A stretch of DNA of 64,000 bases from Lysinibacillus xylanilyticus (GTDB lineage: Bacteria > Bacillota > Bacilli > Bacillales_A > Planococcaceae). A model generated the notes under the pieces. It did no database searches and was not told where the DNA came from. It saw only the letters and a program-made list of their open reading frames with translations. This document shows positions 31,362 to 39,959 of the stretch, one piece after another. The stretch lies in NCBI RefSeq assembly GCF_001183605.1, contig NZ_LFXJ01000013.1, positions 124,318 through 188,317 of the forward strand. Reading direction: 5' to 3'. A program made the position numbers and the translations under genes. Numbering within the stretch: the stretch's first letter is position 1; each line of letters begins with the position of its first letter.

Positions 31362-31393
31362 CATGTGCATCATTCATGTGGTCTTGTTATATT
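31357..31393 (+). terminator. Terminator-like hairpin after repeat B
   Basis: A perfect 9-bp stem GACCACATG with CATGTGGTC, followed by TTGTTATATTTT. Confidence 0.65.
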
Positions 31394-31496
31394 TTAACGA
31401 GACGATAGGGTTTGAAAAATAAAAATATGGATTTATTTTGTGTAAAATAAGGTAAAATAATAGTTATATGAAAAGTAAAAAGAAGAGGTGTGCTTA

Positions 31497-32537
31497 ATGA
31501 CATTAGATGAACAATTACAGGAGCAAAAAAGGAGAGTAGATTTTAATTCCTATGACATCTCTGTTAAGGAACTAATAAGTATGTTTGAAAGTGGTATCAT
31601 TGATATTGCTCCTGAGTATCAAAGGCAATTTAGATGGGAAGAAGACAGACAATCTTCACTGATCGAATCTATTTTCTTAGGAATCCCTATCCCAAATTTA
31701 TTTATGGCTACGAATGCAGACGGGACGTGGGAATTAATAGATGGAGTTCAGAGGTTAAGTACAATTATACATTTTGCTGGTTCTGAAGAAGTTTTAGGTA
31801 AAATAAATTTAAAAGAAAATCTTATTCTTGATAATTTAGAAAAGATTACAGAATTGAATCGTAAAAAATTCTCCGAATTATCTAAAAATCATCAATATAG
31901 CTTTTTATTAAATAGTCCTTTAAAGGTTATAACATTAAGTGATAAAAGTGATGTTGATGTAAGGTTTGACTTATTTGAAAGGTTAAATACAGGTGGAGTT
32001 AAGCTTTCAGATCAAGAAATAAGAAGTTGTATTTTCAGAGGGAATTTTAACAATTTTATAAAAGAGTTAGCAAAAAATGAATATTTCGCAAAAGTGGTAA
32101 AATTGACAAAAAAACAAGAAAATGATGGAACAAAAGAAGAATTAGTTTTACGTTTCTTTGCGTATTTAAATGACTATCAAAATTTTGACCATAGCGTGAT
32201 TAAATTTTTAAATAATTATATGAAACAGGCTAGTGAGAATTTCAACTATGAAGAGGGTACAAAAATATTCGAATATGTTTTCAAATCACTGTTTGAAAAA
32301 TTAGAAAATGGTATTGTAAGAGGCACTAGAAATTTGACACCATTAAATTTATATGAGGCTATTTCTGTTGGAGCAGCATTAGCTTATTTAAATACTGGAA
32401 AATTAAATTTAAGCGATATTAATGGTTGGATGAATAGTGAACAAATGCAATCTATAACTTCTGGAGCAACTAATTCGAAAAGCCGAGTTCGTGAAAGAAT
32501 ACATTTTGCTAAGGAGAATTTTGAGAAAGAATGTTAA
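31497..32537 (+). CDS. DUF262 protein (ParB-like nuclease fold)
   Basis: This 346-residue protein has YDISVKELISMFESG, then IAPEYQRQFRWEEDRQSSLI, FLGIPIPNLFM and the catalytic-type IDGVQRLSTI (about residues 82-91; the family motif is DGQQRLTT). DUF262 is shared by GmrS-type and other defence proteins and is related to ParB/sulfiredoxin folds. ATG 31497 follows AAGAGGTG. It overlaps the next gene by seven bases, so the two are coupled and probably act together. The C-terminal GmrD-type HNH half is absent. Confidence 0.85.
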   Translation: MTLDEQLQEQKRRVDFNSYDISVKELISMFESGIIDIAPEYQRQFRWEEDRQSSLIESIFLGIPIPNLFMATNADGTWELIDGVQRLSTIIHFAGSEEVLGKINLKENLILDNLEKITELNRKKFSELSKNHQYSFLLNSPLKVITLSDKSDVDVRFDLFERLNTGGVKLSDQEIRSCIFRGNFNNFIKELAKNEYFAKVVKLTKKQENDGTKEELVLRFFAYLNDYQNFDHSVIKFLNNYMKQASENFNYEEGTKIFEYVFKSLFEKLENGIVRGTRNLTPLNLYEAISVGAALAYLNTGKLNLSDINGWMNSEQMQSITSGATNSKSRVRERIHFAKENFEKEC

Positions 32538-33190
32538 CTTCTATTTCAAGAGAATTAGATTTGAGGATTTTAGAAGTAAAAAAAATGATAGAGGCTTTAG
32601 AAAGAAATTCGGCAATTAGGGAAATTAACGAAGTTGAAAATGCTAATAAAGGATTAATGATTGTAAACATTTATTCTATATTGGAATATACAGTAGTCAG
32701 CTGTGTTACAAACACTCTTAATATTATTAATGATGAGGAAATTACTTTTAGAGAAAGTGCAGACATTTTTAAAGGTATAGCTATACAAAATAAGCTTCAA
32801 GCCTATTCGGATTCAGGAATAGCAAAAAAGTGGGATAAGACATGGGAAATTACAGAAATATGGGATTCTGAACAAATAGTTGAGATAAATAACTCTTTAT
32901 TACCAGCGGATGGATCGAATATAAAGACTAAGCAATTAAAAAGTATTTTCAAGAGTTTCGGAATAGAGATCAATCCTTCAAATTCTTTAGATATACATAC
33001 AATTCTTGTAGCGGAAATTACAGAAGGACGAAATGCTATTTCGCATGGTAGAACAAGAGCCAGTGAAATAGGGAGAAGATATACTTTTGCTGATTTGGTA
33101 AAAAAAGTAAATGAAATCAATATTTTGTTGAATTTTATAATGAGCTCTTTTTCGTATTATTTGGAAAATAAAAAGTATTTAAAGAACTGA
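32531..33190 (+). CDS. HEPN-domain protein, MAE_28990/MAE_18760-like
   Basis: This 219-residue helical protein has the Rx4H ribonuclease motif of HEPN domains in GRNAISHGR (about residues 162-170). It has no membrane segment. The family assignment rests on this motif, on length and on its coupling to a DUF262 gene, a pairing I recall for the MAE_28990 group. HEPN proteins are typically RNases in toxin-antitoxin or abortive-infection systems; here DUF262 would be the sensor or regulator (inference). Confidence 0.75.
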   Translation: MLTSISRELDLRILEVKKMIEALERNSAIREINEVENANKGLMIVNIYSILEYTVVSCVTNTLNIINDEEITFRESADIFKGIAIQNKLQAYSDSGIAKKWDKTWEITEIWDSEQIVEINNSLLPADGSNIKTKQLKSIFKSFGIEINPSNSLDIHTILVAEITEGRNAISHGRTRASEIGRRYTFADLVKKVNEINILLNFIMSSFSYYLENKKYLKN

Positions 33191-33342
33191 GTTTTATACG
33201 GAATTATTATTAAAAGGGTTTATTTAAATTATTATTTAATTACTTTATTGAATATTTTGGATATATAACTCTACTTAATCTAAAAAAGAAATTGAAATTT
33301 AATTTGTTTATAAAACCATCGTTTAATAGACAAATTGAAGAC

Positions 33343-33377
33343 GGAGCATAAATTAACGTTTATGCTTCATTTTTTTG
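33343..33377 (+). terminator. Terminator after the DUF262-HEPN pair
   Basis: AGCATAAA pairs with TTTATGCT, followed by CATTTTTTT. Confidence 0.75.
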
Positions 33378-33450
33378 TTGTTATTGTCTATAAACTCGTC
33401 TATTATTTGAAGTATATAAAACGTATAAGTAAATAGAATAGAGGGGGATT

Positions 33451-34017
33451 ATGGGGAGAGTTATTGGCTATTGTCGTGTAAGTACAGAAGAGCAAAATTT
33501 AGATATGCAAGAGCAAGCTATTGAACGCTATGCTAAAGAAAAAGGATTAGAACTTATTTTGTATGTGGAGAAAATTTCAAGTCGTAAAGAAAAGCGTATT
33601 GAGCTTGAACATGCGATAAAAGCAGCAACAAATGGCGATTTGTTTGTTGTATATAAATTAGATCGATTAGCTAGAAGTACAAAAGAACTTTATACGCTAA
33701 CAGATCGATTGAAAGAAAAGGGAGTTGAATTTGCTTCAATTCACGATGCATTTGATACAACCACTCCTACAGGTAAAGCAATGTTCGGTATGTTAGCTGT
33801 ATTTGCTGAGTTTGAACGAGACATTATTCAACAAAGAACAAAAGCAGGGTTAGAAGCTGCGAAGAAGCGAGGACGTATTGGTGGACGACCAGCTATTGAT
33901 GATAAGGTGAAGAGGCGTGTTCGAACACTGTTTGAATCAGGAGAGAGTGCGAATGATATCGCAAAGGAATATGGGATTGGGAGAGCAACTGTCTATAAAA
34001 TAATTAATGAGTCTTAA
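33451..34017 (+). CDS. Serine recombinase (resolvase/invertase)
   Basis: This 188-residue protein has the catalytic serine in GYCRVSTEEQN (serine at about residue 10), YKLDRLARSTKEL, FGMLAVFAEFERDII (long helix E) and a C-terminal helix-turn-helix (about 160-188, ANDIAKEYGIGRATVYKII). It is complete and of normal small-resolvase length. It could resolve element dimers or invert a local segment. GAGGGGG precedes the ATG. Short inverted repeats upstream (TAATAGAC at 33324, GTCTATAA at 33386, GTCTATTA at 33398) may be parts of its res site. Confidence 0.9.
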   Translation: MGRVIGYCRVSTEEQNLDMQEQAIERYAKEKGLELILYVEKISSRKEKRIELEHAIKAATNGDLFVVYKLDRLARSTKELYTLTDRLKEKGVEFASIHDAFDTTTPTGKAMFGMLAVFAEFERDIIQQRTKAGLEAAKKRGRIGGRPAIDDKVKRRVRTLFESGESANDIAKEYGIGRATVYKIINES

Positions 34018-34023
34018 ACTAAA

Positions 34024-34066
34024 AATCCGATGCATAGTTACCCTTGAGCATCGGATTGTATTTTTA
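34024..34066. terminator. Bidirectional terminator
   Basis: AATCCGATGC pairs perfectly with GCATCGGATT, with T-rich tails on both strands. It serves the convergent recombinase and UvrD-like genes. Confidence 0.85.
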
Positions 34067-36220
34067 TATTTTAGCTAATCCTTTAAAATCCATAGAAAGT
34101 GGTCGAGTAATATCTTTCTCTGAAAAATAGATAATATATTGATTATCTGTTTCATTTATTTCTTTTATAATGCCTTCACCAAAAATAGGGTGGATAATTT
34201 TTTCATCAATGTTGAATTTGTTTTTATTAATAAATTTTTCATCGTTATTTGATTGTCTAAAGGCTTCCATTGCTTCTTCTATTAATTCTTGTTCAAGGAC
34301 ACCAACACGATTAAATAAATTTTGTTTTATTTCGAAAATGAATCGAGAAGGAATCTTTCTTTTTCCGTAATTTGTTAAGCCTTCTGATTCAGTCATATAA
34401 AATGCTTTCATAGCTCTGGTAATAGCAACGTAAGCTAATCTTCTTTCTTCTTCTAAACCAGATTCATTACCTTTATCTAATGAACGATAAGAAGGTAATA
34501 TACCATCATTAAAGGAAACTAAAAATACATAAGGAAATTCTAAGCCTTTTGCCGTATGGATTGTCATAAGTTTTACAGAGTTTTTGTTTACGTCTCTGTC
34601 ATTGTCACTAAATAATGCAATTTGTTGTAAATAATCATCTAATTCTAATTTTTCTCCGTACTCAGCTTCTAAAGTAATTATAGATGACAATAATTCGCTT
34701 ATATTATCAATTCTTTCTTGGTCGCCACTGAGACGAATTTCTTCATCGTAGCCAGAATCATCTAATATACCTCTTAAAAGTTCAGAAATTGTTAAATTAC
34801 TATATGATCTTCTGTATTTTTCAATTGTATCTATGAATTGTTTAATTTTTGTTTTTTTGAAACTAGGTTCTTCTCGGTATTTTATAAGAGTTTCGTAATA
34901 TGAAAGAGAGTCATTTTCTGCTTTCTGTTTTAACCAATTAATTTTTGTTTTTCCGAAGCTACGTTTAGGATTATTAATAGTTCTGAGTAATGATAAATCA
35001 TCTGCATATAGAATCATTTTTAAATAAGCTATACAATCTTTGATTTCTGCTCTTTGGAAGAATTTGAATCCACTAAACATTGTGTAAGGAATTTCAGCTC
35101 TCATAAAGCCTTGTTCTATAAAACGAGAATTATAATTAGCTCTGTAAACAATGGCAAAGTCACTGTATTTAACTTGTTCATGTTCTACAAGATTGTTTAT
35201 TGTTTCTGAAATGTACTTTATTTCCTCAGATTCATTTTTCCCATGATAATGAATAACATCTAAGCCACTATTATTATGAGTGAAAAGGTCTTTATCGATT
35301 CGTATTTTATTATTTTTTATAATTGAGTTTCCTAGATTTAGAATTTCTGGTGTTGAACGATAATTTTCATTCATGATGATAGTGTCACAAGGTTCGTGAG
35401 TTTTATCGAAATCAACTAAATATTCAGGTTTTGCACCTCGCCAAGTATAGATAGCTTGGTCAGGGTCGCCAACAACAAAAAGATTTTTATGTGCAGCACT
35501 TAATATATTCACTAATCCTATTTGTTTATCGCTACTATCTTGAAACTCATCTACTTGAATATAATGTATTCGATTCTGCCATTTTAGTTTAACATCTGGC
35601 TTTTGTTCATATAGGTAAAGTACGAAATTAATTAAATCTTGGAAATCTAGTGCAAAATATTTTCTTTGTTTTTTCAAATACAAAGAGATTACTTTTGAAA
35701 GTAAAGGTGTTTCAGCAGGTATTTCAATTTTTGCTGATGGATTTGTTAATAACTCTACATAGCCGTAACTTCGTTTAAATAGGCTTATAACTTTCAGAAC
35801 ATCATCAAACTTCATAAATTTTATTGTTAATCCTAATTCTCCGTAAACTTCTGTTAAAATATCTTTTTGGTCATCTTCATCAAGAATCATAAAATTTTTC
35901 GGATAGTTAATATGATGGATGTCTTCTCTTAAAACTTTTACGCAGAAGCCATGATACGTACAAATTAAAGAACCATCATTACTATTACCTAAAAGGCTTT
36001 TTACTCTTTTTCTCATCTCAGCCGCTGCTTTATTTGTAAAAGTAACACAAAGAATGTTTTTTGGAGAAATACCTAAGGCTTCAACTAAATAAGCATAGCG
36101 ATTTACTAATGTTTTAGTTTTTCCAGAACCTGCTCCTGCGATAACTCTAATATAACCCTCAGTAGCTGTTACAGCTTCTTGTTGTTTTTCATTTAGTCCA
36201 TTTAAAAATTTTTCAAACAA
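34064..36220 (-). CDS. UvrD/PcrA-type DNA helicase (superfamily 1A)
   Basis: This 718-residue protein has the Q motif LNEKQQEAV, Walker A VIAGAGSGKTKT (about residues 26-37), VDEFQDSS (about 226-233), VGDPDQAIYTWRGA, LMTIHTAKGLEF and RRLAYVAITRAM. The C-terminal Tudor-like segment (HPIFGEGIIKEI) is also found in PcrA. It is too diverged in context to be the housekeeping PcrA, lies alone in the island, and no GajA-like nuclease is adjacent, so Gabija is unlikely. A role in defence or element replication is possible. Confidence 0.88.
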   Translation of the reverse strand: MFEKFLNGLNEKQQEAVTATEGYIRVIAGAGSGKTKTLVNRYAYLVEALGISPKNILCVTFTNKAAAEMRKRVKSLLGNSNDGSLICTYHGFCVKVLREDIHHINYPKNFMILDEDDQKDILTEVYGELGLTIKFMKFDDVLKVISLFKRSYGYVELLTNPSAKIEIPAETPLLSKVISLYLKKQRKYFALDFQDLINFVLYLYEQKPDVKLKWQNRIHYIQVDEFQDSSDKQIGLVNILSAAHKNLFVVGDPDQAIYTWRGAKPEYLVDFDKTHEPCDTIIMNENYRSTPEILNLGNSIIKNNKIRIDKDLFTHNNSGLDVIHYHGKNESEEIKYISETINNLVEHEQVKYSDFAIVYRANYNSRFIEQGFMRAEIPYTMFSGFKFFQRAEIKDCIAYLKMILYADDLSLLRTINNPKRSFGKTKINWLKQKAENDSLSYYETLIKYREEPSFKKTKIKQFIDTIEKYRRSYSNLTISELLRGILDDSGYDEEIRLSGDQERIDNISELLSSIITLEAEYGEKLELDDYLQQIALFSDNDRDVNKNSVKLMTIHTAKGLEFPYVFLVSFNDGILPSYRSLDKGNESGLEEERRLAYVAITRAMKAFYMTESEGLTNYGKRKIPSRFIFEIKQNLFNRVGVLEQELIEEAMEAFRQSNNDEKFINKNKFNIDEKIIHPIFGEGIIKEINETDNQYIIYFSEKDITRPLSMDFKGLAKI

Positions 36221-36992
36221 TATTTATTCACCTCTGTATATAGAAAATGGATTAGTTATATAATACTATATATATAGAAATTTTACCTTGAATAGTTAAT
36301 TTTTAATTTATTATTAAAGGCTTTAAGTGTTATGCTACCAAAGAAAAAAAGAATTTAACTAGATTAATGGGAGAGTAAAATCATTCTTTTAAGTGAGTAT
36401 GAGATGGAATGTTAGAAGGTTTATGTGCGGACAAACGGTTATCGTATATCAAAATCTTTTAACAAATATGAAACATGAAGTTAATATGATTTATTTCAAC
36501 GAGGTAGCCTAGTGTATATCTCGTTTTTCATTTATATTGAGTAATATAGAGAAATTAAGAGGGGGGCTATTTAGCGATAAATCAGTGTTCTATACACTAA
36601 TATAGACCAGTCCTGATACACGCATGGGAACCGATGTTGAAAACGAAACGACATGTTTATTATTAAAATAATAACGTTGTAAACAGGGAGTTCACCAGCT
36701 ACAATTGAGGACAAGAATAACATGATTTGAACGGATTTTTCTGTTTTGATGAATAAGGTAAAACCCCTTATGTATCAACGTTCATGAGCTTACTGTATGA
36801 TATTACATAAAAGCCTCCAGCAACTATTGAGTGGGAATAATTAAATAACTATTTAAAAAGCTTGACAGAGCCTTAATTAATAAGGTTTCTGCCGAGCTTC
36901 TTTATTTTTTAATACCACTTTTGATAACATTAAAAAATTCTTCTTAATAATATTGAATATTAATACTATAATAGTAAAAAAAGCTTTTGTAG
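36221..36992. other. 770-bp intergenic region before the retron
   Basis: No supported gene. It contains an imperfect hairpin at 36855-36911 (AAGCTTGACAGA with TCTGCCGAGCTT, T-rich tail), likely a terminator. A TATAAT at 36967-36972 with a weak -35 (TTAATA, 36944) could drive the retron operon. Confidence 0.5.
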
Positions 36993-37010
36993 ATGATGAT
37001 GGGTGATTTG

Positions 37011-37868
37011 ATGAAGTATAAAAAGAAGCAAGAAAGTATATCAGCTAGTACTTTTGCAAAATTAACAGCGATTTTTTTGAGTAAATCTTGGGAAATAGAT
37101 GATGGTGATAATGACTTTAGTTTATTTAATAGATTTTGTACAGCCTTATCTATGTTATCCGAAGAAGAGCAAATTTTAGTATTAGAACTAACAGAGAACT
37201 TTACAAAAGTAGAAGCTAATGATTATTTAGTTTATTTATCTCAAGCTTTGAAACGCTTTATTGAAACTAATCGAACAAAATTAGTTTCAATAAAAAATAT
37301 ATTTATAGCTCCATTGCTAGCTCCAAAAGATTTTGGGAAAAGTAAAAGTTCTACTGCAGTACAATATTTTATTAGAAGTATAGTACATACCTATCCTGAC
37401 ATAGCTGGTAAAAACATTTCTTTTACAGAAGGTCTAGAAGTTTCAGACTCATTAATAAATAGAGAAGATAGTATTCTACTATTAGTTGATGATTTTGTCG
37501 GATCAGGAGGAACAGCTTTAGAGGCTATAGAATATCTAGAACAGAAAAAGAATATAAAAAAAAGTAAAATTTCACTTATAACTATTGCAACTCTTGAAAA
37601 AGGGGAAAGGGTTTTAAATGAAAATAATATTTCAATATTTTATGCTATGAAATTTAAAAGAGGTATTACAGATTATTATGATAGTACTGTATTACCAGAA
37701 AAAATCTCTATAATGGAGTCAATAGAAAAAAAAGTAAAAGCACATAAAAATGAAGAATTTGGTTATGATAGTTCAGAAGCTTTAATTACTTTAATAAGAA
37801 CTCCAAATAACACCTTCCCAGTATTTTGGAAGCAAAAAAAGGGTAGGGTAGCTCCGTTTCCGAGGTGA
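37011..37868 (+). CDS. Retron effector component: phosphoribosyltransferase-like protein
   Basis: This 285-residue protein has the type I phosphoribosyltransferase signature: ILLLVDDFVGSGGTA (about residues 155-169; hydrophobic strand, two aspartates, then the PRPP-binding GSGGT loop). The preceding strand FIAPLLAPKDFGKS is consistent with this fold. ATG 37011 follows GGGTGAT. It is the first gene of a unit ending with a retron reverse transcriptase. PRTase-like effectors with an HTH partner define one retron class, of which I recall Ec73 as an example. Its target is unknown; NAD or nucleotide chemistry is an inference. Confidence 0.85.
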   Translation: MKYKKKQESISASTFAKLTAIFLSKSWEIDDGDNDFSLFNRFCTALSMLSEEEQILVLELTENFTKVEANDYLVYLSQALKRFIETNRTKLVSIKNIFIAPLLAPKDFGKSKSSTAVQYFIRSIVHTYPDIAGKNISFTEGLEVSDSLINREDSILLLVDDFVGSGGTALEAIEYLEQKKNIKKSKISLITIATLEKGERVLNENNISIFYAMKFKRGITDYYDSTVLPEKISIMESIEKKVKAHKNEEFGYDSSEALITLIRTPNNTFPVFWKQKKGRVAPFPR

Positions 37869-37873
37869 ATATA

Positions 37874-38176
37874 ATGGAAGAAGATAAATTGTTATTACTA
37901 CAGTTAATAAAAAATAATGGTAAGATAGAAAATTTAACTAAAAAAGGCTATGAGTATTCTGAGATTGCAAAAATGATTAGTGATTTTATAGAACAAGAAC
38001 TTATATCATTTTCTCCAGACAAGATAGAATTAACAGATGCTGGTGAAAATGAATGGAGGTTACTAAATAATCAATTTAAGAAGAAAAAAATCGATAAATT
38101 TATTAGTCCTCAAAGTGAATATCTTCTTGAAGAAAAAAAAAGTATTTATGATGTTTATTTATCTGATGAATTTTAG
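37874..38176 (+). CDS. Retron accessory protein, winged-helix-like
   Basis: This 100-residue protein starts six bases after the preceding stop (the ribosome binding site GAGGTG overlaps that stop). A helix-turn-helix with wing is suggested by YEYSEIAKMISDFIEQELIS followed by a short strand ELTDAG. The C-terminus is lysine-rich. It matches the small winged-HTH partner seen with PRTase retrons. A GTG at 37865 is an alternative start. Confidence 0.75.
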   Translation: MEEDKLLLLQLIKNNGKIENLTKKGYEYSEIAKMISDFIEQELISFSPDKIELTDAGENEWRLLNNQFKKKKIDKFISPQSEYLLEEKKSIYDVYLSDEF

Positions 38177-38180
38177 TAAA

Positions 38181-38418
38181 ATTAAGTAGTCCAATTAGAC
38201 TTATGTGAATAACAATCACATGTTTGGCGTTTCGCCAAGCAAAGAAGAACTGTATTTCTAGCCTGTCATTAATAGCTTTTCAATTTCCCGGAGGTCAATT
38301 TCAAAGCTATTAATGGCACTCCGGCTTTGCCTACGTGTCGCAAACGCCAAATCAAAGCTGAAGCTTTAATCTGTCGTTTGCGGGAGATAAACTGAGAGAA
38401 TTGGTAATTGGACTTAAT
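38181..38418 (+). ncRNA. Retron msr-msd RNA
   Basis: Between the accessory gene and the RT lies a 238-nt structured region closed by a1/a2 repeats: ATTAAGTAGTCCAATTA (38181-38197) pairs with TAATTGGACTTAAT (38405-38418) with a 3-nt bulge. G38198 directly after a1 is the natural branching-guanosine candidate. Hairpins follow: ATGTGA/TCACAT (38203-38221), a GTTTGGCG/CGCCAAGC stem (38222-38240), a 16-bp stem with a perfect 13-bp core (38264-38318), and CGCAAACG/CGTTTGCG (38339-38382) with an inner AAAGCT/AGCTTT. The first two fit msr; the last two fit msd. Boundaries are inferred. Confidence 0.85.
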
Positions 38419-38433
38419 GAAAATGGTGATATT

Positions 38434-39468
38434 ATGAAATGGGAAGAATATAAAAAGAAGTTTTACCATTATGCAACCTATAATCAAAAAAGTGAAGAAT
38501 ATATTTCTAGTTGTCTTGATTATGCGGAAAGACTATTTATGAAAGATTTGCCTGTAATTTATGATCAGAAACATCTCTCGCAGTTAGTAGGTTATAGGGA
38601 AGAATATTTATTCAAAGTAGCTAATGCTTCGGAATTGTTCTATAGGAATTTTAAAGTATTAAAAAAGAATAAAAAAGATTATAGAGAAATATCCGAACCC
38701 TTACCTAATTTAAAGGATATTCAACGCTGGATTTTAGACCAAATATTATATAAGTTAGAGCCTAGTGAATATTCAAAAGCTTTTCGTAAAGGGGTATCGA
38801 TTAAAGATAATGCTAAATTTCATCGTAAACAGAAGAAGGTCTTAACAATTGATATAGAAAATTATTTTGGGACCATTAAGTTTAAGGCTGTATTTAAATT
38901 TTTTAAATCTTTAGGGTATACTAAACAGGTTTCGATGATGTTAGCTAAACTTTGCGTAATTGATGATGAACTTCCTCAAGGTGCTCCTACTAGTCCCATG
39001 TTAGCTACACTTATAACTAAGAATATAGATAAACGTTTGTCGGCATTTGCTAATAAAGAGAAAATAAGGTACACAAGATATGCTGATGATTTAACATTTT
39101 CAGGAGATTTTAATGAGGGCTATGTTATTAAATTTGCTGAAAAAGTAATCAACTCTGAAGGATTTAAGGTTAACCCTTTTAAAACAAGAGTACGGTTACA
39201 ACATCAAAGGCAAGAAGTAACAGGTATAGTTGTAAATGAAAAATTACAAGCCTCTAGACAATATAGGAGGAAATTTAGACAGAATATGTTTTTTATTAGA
39301 AAGTTTGGACTGGAATCTCATATAATAAACATCAATGTTTCTGATCCTAAATCATATGTCTATCAATTAATTGGTACAGCAAATTTTATCAGAAATATAA
39401 ATCCAAAAGATATTGATGTTCAGGTAGATTATGAGTATTTAAAAGAACTTTTACAAACATATAAATAA
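38434..39468 (+). CDS. Retron reverse transcriptase
   Basis: This 344-residue protein has the retron-specific NAxxH motif (NAKFH, about residues 126-130), the catalytic aspartate strand VLTIDIENYF, QGAPTSP (about 182-188), the YADD box in YTRYADDLTFSG (216-219) and the VTG motif (262-264) near the thumb. No fused domain is visible. I choose ATG 38434 with GGTGAT just before it; the upstream in-frame TTG lies inside the a2 repeat. It would copy part of the adjacent RNA into branched msDNA that, with the RT, holds the PRTase effector in check. Confidence 0.95.
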   Translation: MKWEEYKKKFYHYATYNQKSEEYISSCLDYAERLFMKDLPVIYDQKHLSQLVGYREEYLFKVANASELFYRNFKVLKKNKKDYREISEPLPNLKDIQRWILDQILYKLEPSEYSKAFRKGVSIKDNAKFHRKQKKVLTIDIENYFGTIKFKAVFKFFKSLGYTKQVSMMLAKLCVIDDELPQGAPTSPMLATLITKNIDKRLSAFANKEKIRYTRYADDLTFSGDFNEGYVIKFAEKVINSEGFKVNPFKTRVRLQHQRQEVTGIVVNEKLQASRQYRRKFRQNMFFIRKFGLESHIININVSDPKSYVYQLIGTANFIRNINPKDIDVQVDYEYLKELLQTYK

Positions 39469-39470
39469 AC

Positions 39471-39496
39471 AGCTTTCAATTTTGAAAGCTTTTTTC
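39471..39496 (+). terminator. Terminator after the retron
   Basis: AGCTTTCAA pairs with TTGAAAGCT, followed by TTTTTT. Confidence 0.85.
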
Positions 39497-39735
39497 TATT
39501 AATAATTTATCAGAGTAAAATTGATTTCCTTGAACTTTAGATTTCTTTGTATTTGAAGTAGTGATATTTATAGTACCACTCATTTTATTAGCAATTTCAA
39601 AAATAATATTTGGATATAAATGTGAGTAATTACTTAGTGTAGTTTTAATATCCTCATGTCCTAAACGATCTTTAATAATTAAAGGGTTTACATTGTACTC
39701 ATTAATTAAAAATGAAGCATGAGAATGTCAAAGCC
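39476..39735 (-). pseudogene. C-terminal fragment of a tyrosine integrase
   Basis: The minus-strand frame reads HSHASFLINEYNVNPL, then IIKDRLGHEDIKTTL and YSHLYPNI, which is the His/His/Tyr end of a phage-type integrase. It lacks the first two thirds and its start. Its stop codon falls inside the retron terminator. It is unrelated to the intact integrase at 26535 and marks an older insertion. Confidence 0.75.
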
Positions 39736-39851
39736 CTTTAACTTGGGTTAGCTTTTTTACTGTCAATTTAGCATAACGTTTAATTATTCTTATATGATTC
39801 TGATTGCTAATTATAGTTTCGGGGTAATTATTTCTTTTATATTAATATATT

Positions 39852-39888
39852 TAGTGTGGGTTTTCTATGGAAACCTGCACTTTTTTAG
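39852..39888 (+). terminator. Orphan terminator-like hairpin
   Basis: AGTGTGGGTTT pairs with AAACCTGCACT, then TTTTTT. No intact gene ends here; it is probably left from a lost gene. Confidence 0.6.
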
Positions 39889-39910
39889 ATTTGAGGAATA
39901 TTTAACTGAT

Positions 39911-39959
39911 GGATAAAAATGATGAAAAGTATTATTAAGAGCGACAACAAAGCTGACCA
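39911..39959. repeat. 49-bp island repeat, copy C (diverged)
   Basis: GGATAAAAATGATGA and AGTATTATTA are shared with copy B, followed by a degenerate GAGCGACAACAAAGCTGACCA. It lies 8.6 kb from copies A and B, near the other end of the island. Confidence 0.6.

Noticed and set aside
34064-36220. Gabija GajB
   Set aside because: The UvrD-like helicase is longer than GajB and no GajA (ATPase-TOPRIM) gene is adjacent on either side.
38221-38400. Group II intron or DGR origin for the RT
   Set aside because: No maturase or endonuclease domain and no template/variable repeat pair; NAxxH, VTG and adjacent a1/a2 RNA fit a retron.
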